A stretch of DNA of 64,000 nucleotides from Methylobacterium sp. B4. GTDB taxonomy: Bacteria; Pseudomonadota; Alphaproteobacteria; Rhizobiales; Beijerinckiaceae. The notes under the pieces are model-generated. The model was not told where the DNA came from and ran no database searches. It worked only from the letters and a program-made list of their open reading frames with translations. Shown here piece after piece: positions 61,993 to 64,000 of the stretch (position 1 is the stretch's first letter; each line of letters opens with the position of its first letter). The stretch covers positions 55,966-119,965 of the forward strand of contig NZ_QJJJ01000013.1 of the NCBI RefSeq assembly GCF_003201865.1, in the 5' to 3' direction. The position numbers and the translations under genes were made by a program.

Positions 61993-62520
61993 TCAGCGTG
62001 AGCGGCGCCCGGATCTTTCGCGGGAGGAGGATGCGCCGGAGGTCGCGAGCCGGACCGCCAGGACGCTGAGCCCGAGAACGGCGCCCGTGACCAGAACCTT
62101 CCGCATCAGGCCGTCGCGATTGTGCTTTAGCTCGGAGCGGAGGCCCATCTCGCCGGGGATGTTCGGGATGCGCCCCCGCCCGAGATCTTCGACCACGCCC
62201 TCGACCACGTTCACGCGGTCGGCCGCCATCAGCATCAGCCAGTGCGCCCATTGCGACTCGCTGTAGCGGAAGGCTTGGCGGCGGATCATGCCGCTGATGC
62301 CGCTCGGCGGCACGGAGGTGCCGAAGACCGCCGGCAGGTCGTTTCGCTCGATGGATCGCAGAACCTCGACCGTCTCCCTCTGCTGGGGCGGTCGCCTCCA
62401 GTTCATGCCCCGCTTGTCCTCGTGCGAACGGTCGCGCATCGGATAAGTCGGATCGTTCTTCGGATCGGCGTCGACACCCCAGCCGGGGATCTGGGCGGGA
62501 TCGAGGGGAAGATTTCTCAT
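61993..62520 (-). CDS. Membrane-anchored protein paired with the dehydrogenase
   Basis: The 175-residue protein begins MRNLPLDPAQIPGWGVDADP and contains NDPTYPMRDRSHEDKRGMNW and SGMIRRQAFRYSESQWAHWL, then ends with one membrane segment (VLVTGAVLGLSVLAVRLATS) and a basic tail. I do not know a named family. It starts 11 bases after the dehydrogenase stop, with GAGGA upstream of the ATG, so the pair are almost certainly one operon. The C-terminal anchor would hold the soluble part on the inner face of the membrane; a link to dehydrogenase function is inference. Confidence 0.8.
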   Translation of the reverse strand: MRNLPLDPAQIPGWGVDADPKNDPTYPMRDRSHEDKRGMNWRRPPQQRETVEVLRSIERNDLPAVFGTSVPPSGISGMIRRQAFRYSESQWAHWLMLMAADRVNVVEGVVEDLGRGRIPNIPGEMGLRSELKHNRDGLMRKVLVTGAVLGLSVLAVRLATSGASSSRERSGRRSR

Positions 62521-62531
62521 GTCGATCGTCC

Positions 62532-63686
62532 TCAACGACGCGCCGAAGGGGGAACGAGCACCGGCTTGATGCAGCCGTCGAGCTTGGCCGAGAAGATGTG
62601 ATAGGCGTCGGCGATCTCCTCCAGAGGCACCTTGTGGGTGACGAGTGCCTTCGGGTTCAGCCGTCCGGCCTCGATATGCTCGATCAGCCGCGGCAGCAGG
62701 CGCTTCACGGAGGCTTGGTTGGCCCGAATCGTGATCCCCTTGTTCACGACGTTGCCGATCGGGATCACGTTGCCCGTCGGCCCGTAGACGCCGACGATCG
62801 AGACGACGCCGCCCTTCTTGACCGAGTTGATCGCCCAGTGCAGCGCGGTCGCGGCGCCGCCCTCCAGCTTCAGCTTCGTTCCCATCAGCGTGTGCAGGGC
62901 GCTGCCCGCCGCATCGCCGCCGACGGCATCGATGCAAACATCGGCGCCCAGCGAGTCGGTCGTCTTCTTCAGGAAGACCACCGGGTCCTCCAGCGAGCGG
63001 AAATTGTAGACCTCGGCCGGGCAGTAGCGGCGTGCGAAGTCGAGGCGGTAATCGACGTGGTCGATCACGATCACTCGGCCGGCGCCGAAGAGCCACGCGC
63101 AGCGGGCGGCGATGATCCCGACGGGCCCCGCCCCGAACACCACCACCGTGTCCCCGGGCTGGATGCCCGCCATCTCGGCGGCCTGATAGCCGGTCGGCAC
63201 CACGTCGGTGAGGAGCACCGCGTCGTCGAGGTCCATGTCCGACGGGATCTTGCAGGGTCCAACGTCGGCGTAGGGCACGCGCACGTACTCGGCCTGTCCG
63301 CCGTCGTAGCCGCCGGCGGTGTGGGAGTAGCCGTAGATGCCGCCGACCGCCGTGGCCTGCGGGTTGGACTCGTGGCAGTTGCCGAACAGGCCCTGCTGGC
63401 AGAAGTGACACCGGCCGCAGGCGACGTTGAACGGCACGATCACGTGGTCGCCGGCCTTGAGGTTCTCGACCATGGGCCCGACTTCCTCCACCACGCCGAT
63501 GAACTCGTGGCCGAAGGTCGAGCCGACCCGGGTGTCCGGCACCATGCCGTGGTAGAGATGCAGGTCCGAGCCGCAGATGCAGGTGCGGGTGACGCGCACG
63601 ACCGCGTCCTGAACGTGTTCGCAGACCGGCATCGGCTTGGGGTCGACCCGCACCCTGTAGGGGCCACGGTAATTCATCGCGAGCAT
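62532..63686 (-). CDS. Zinc-dependent alcohol/formaldehyde dehydrogenase-like (MDR family)
   Basis: The 384-residue protein is a medium-chain dehydrogenase. The catalytic zinc ligands include Cys38 in CICGSDLH and His60/Glu61 in FGHEFIG; the structural zinc uses Cys90, Cys93, Cys96 and Cys104 in CGRCHFCQQGLFGNC. The NAD-binding motif is VVVFGAGPVGIIAARCAWL. The overall type resembles glutathione-independent formaldehyde dehydrogenases and similar enzymes that are common in this group. The substrate is not certain. The ATG at 63686 follows GGAGG by seven bases; a TTG frame start at 63701 is unlikely. The membrane-anchored partner follows after 11 bases. Confidence 0.92.
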   Translation of the reverse strand: MLAMNYRGPYRVRVDPKPMPVCEHVQDAVVRVTRTCICGSDLHLYHGMVPDTRVGSTFGHEFIGVVEEVGPMVENLKAGDHVIVPFNVACGRCHFCQQGLFGNCHESNPQATAVGGIYGYSHTAGGYDGGQAEYVRVPYADVGPCKIPSDMDLDDAVLLTDVVPTGYQAAEMAGIQPGDTVVVFGAGPVGIIAARCAWLFGAGRVIVIDHVDYRLDFARRYCPAEVYNFRSLEDPVVFLKKTTDSLGADVCIDAVGGDAAGSALHTLMGTKLKLEGGAATALHWAINSVKKGGVVSIVGVYGPTGNVIPIGNVVNKGITIRANQASVKRLLPRLIEHIEAGRLNPKALVTHKVPLEEIADAYHIFSAKLDGCIKPVLVPPSARR

Positions 63687-63997
63687 GTCAGGGGCCTCCA
63701 ACCTCGGCGTCGGGCAACCGTGGCGAAGGATCCATGTTCCCAGGTCGTCGGCGAGCCTATTCGCGCGATGCGGAGGCGACGTTGTCTCGCCGCTTCATGC
63801 CTGTGCGGAAATTGATCTTTTGAAAGTCACGCGGAGCGTCCCCGACAGTCTCTTCGAGCCGCGCATTCCTTCGACGAACCGGCATCCACTTCGTCGAAAA
63901 GCGCTCTAGAGCGCGATCCGAGCGGGTTGAATCGTCTGGGGTTTTGGTGCGGGCGGGGATGTGATTCAATGTGCGGCCTTCCGAAGAGGAGAGCCGA
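63687..63997. other. Intergenic region upstream of the dehydrogenase
   Basis: About 311 bases between the dehydrogenase start (minus) and the putative start at the right edge. It should contain the dehydrogenase promoter. A short perfect palindrome GCGCTCTAGAGCGC lies at 63901-63914; palindromes of this TCTAGAGC type often occur between genes in Alphaproteobacteria. No gene is convincing. Confidence 0.4.
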
Positions 63998-64000
63998 ATG
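63998..64000 (+). CDS. Possible start of a gene cut by the right edge
   Basis: The last three bases are ATG, preceded by AAGAGGAGAGCCGA, a strong ribosome site at normal spacing. Only the start codon is inside the window, so no product can be given. Confidence 0.4.

Noticed and set aside
1..64000. CRISPR array
   Set aside because: No series of identical repeats with regular spacers was seen on reading through the window.

Overview
The window is a dense, GC-rich piece of a bacterial chromosome. It looks like an alphaproteobacterium of the Methylobacterium/Methylorubrum (M. extorquens-like) group. The best pointer is a 329-residue MeaB GTPase that closely recalls the characterised M. extorquens protein. 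Strong GC bias at third codon positions (which opens long empty frames on the opposite strand), Rhizobiales-type neighbours (cytochrome c diverging from kdsB-pheA) and short palindromic intergenic repeats agree with this. The assignment is inference from protein recognition, not a search.

Layout. 1-4.9 kb: end of trpS, a tiny basic protein, leuD, a pyroglutamyl peptidase overlapping meaB, a predicted lipoprotein hydrolase (DUF900) and a very acidic small protein. 4.9-15 kb: an S9 peptidase, an L,D-transpeptidase, a small secreted protein, the sbcD-sbcC nuclease pair and an NNP-type nitrate/nitrite transporter. 15-24 kb: comF, small proteins, a methyltransferase with a DUF427 partner, then a tightly overlapped argJ / SIMPL-domain / mutT set followed by a DUF6880 protein, a degenerate receiver protein, a glutathione peroxidase and three small proteins. 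24-31 kb: putA and a large AsmA-family protein. 31-37 kb: a UvrD/PcrA helicase, PhoH, an exonuclease carrying a SWIM-type zinc motif and an exported oxalate decarboxylase. 37-49 kb: glnE, a two-component system, OsmC, a sulfonate-type ABC importer, glnD and grpE. 49-60 kb: pheA and kdsB, a tailed membrane cytochrome c, a partial Yej-type peptide transporter (two binding proteins and one permease), a GNAT enzyme, an acyl-CoA ligase and a WaaE-like glycosyltransferase. 60.8-64 kb: tRNA-Ser(GCU), a lower-GC region with an orphan membrane protein, and a zinc alcohol dehydrogenase with a membrane-anchored partner.

How the genes work together. Nitrogen handling is well represented: GlnD (PII uridylylation), GlnE (glutamine synthetase adenylylation), a nitrate-type transporter and PutA. 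Biosynthesis includes LeuD, ArgJ, PheA and KdsB. DNA maintenance includes SbcCD, UvrD, the exonuclease-SWIM protein and MutT. The envelope is served by the L,D-transpeptidase, AsmA, KdsB, the glycosyltransferase and several lipoprotein or Tat-type exported enzymes.

Most of the window is ordinary core chromosome. I saw no prophage, transposase, CRISPR array or defence island. The items most worth a second look are the exonuclease-SWIM fusion, the incomplete Yej-type transporter, the receiver domain lacking most catalytic residues, the cytochrome c with a long charged tail, the dehydrogenase/membrane-partner pair and the palindromic repeat family.
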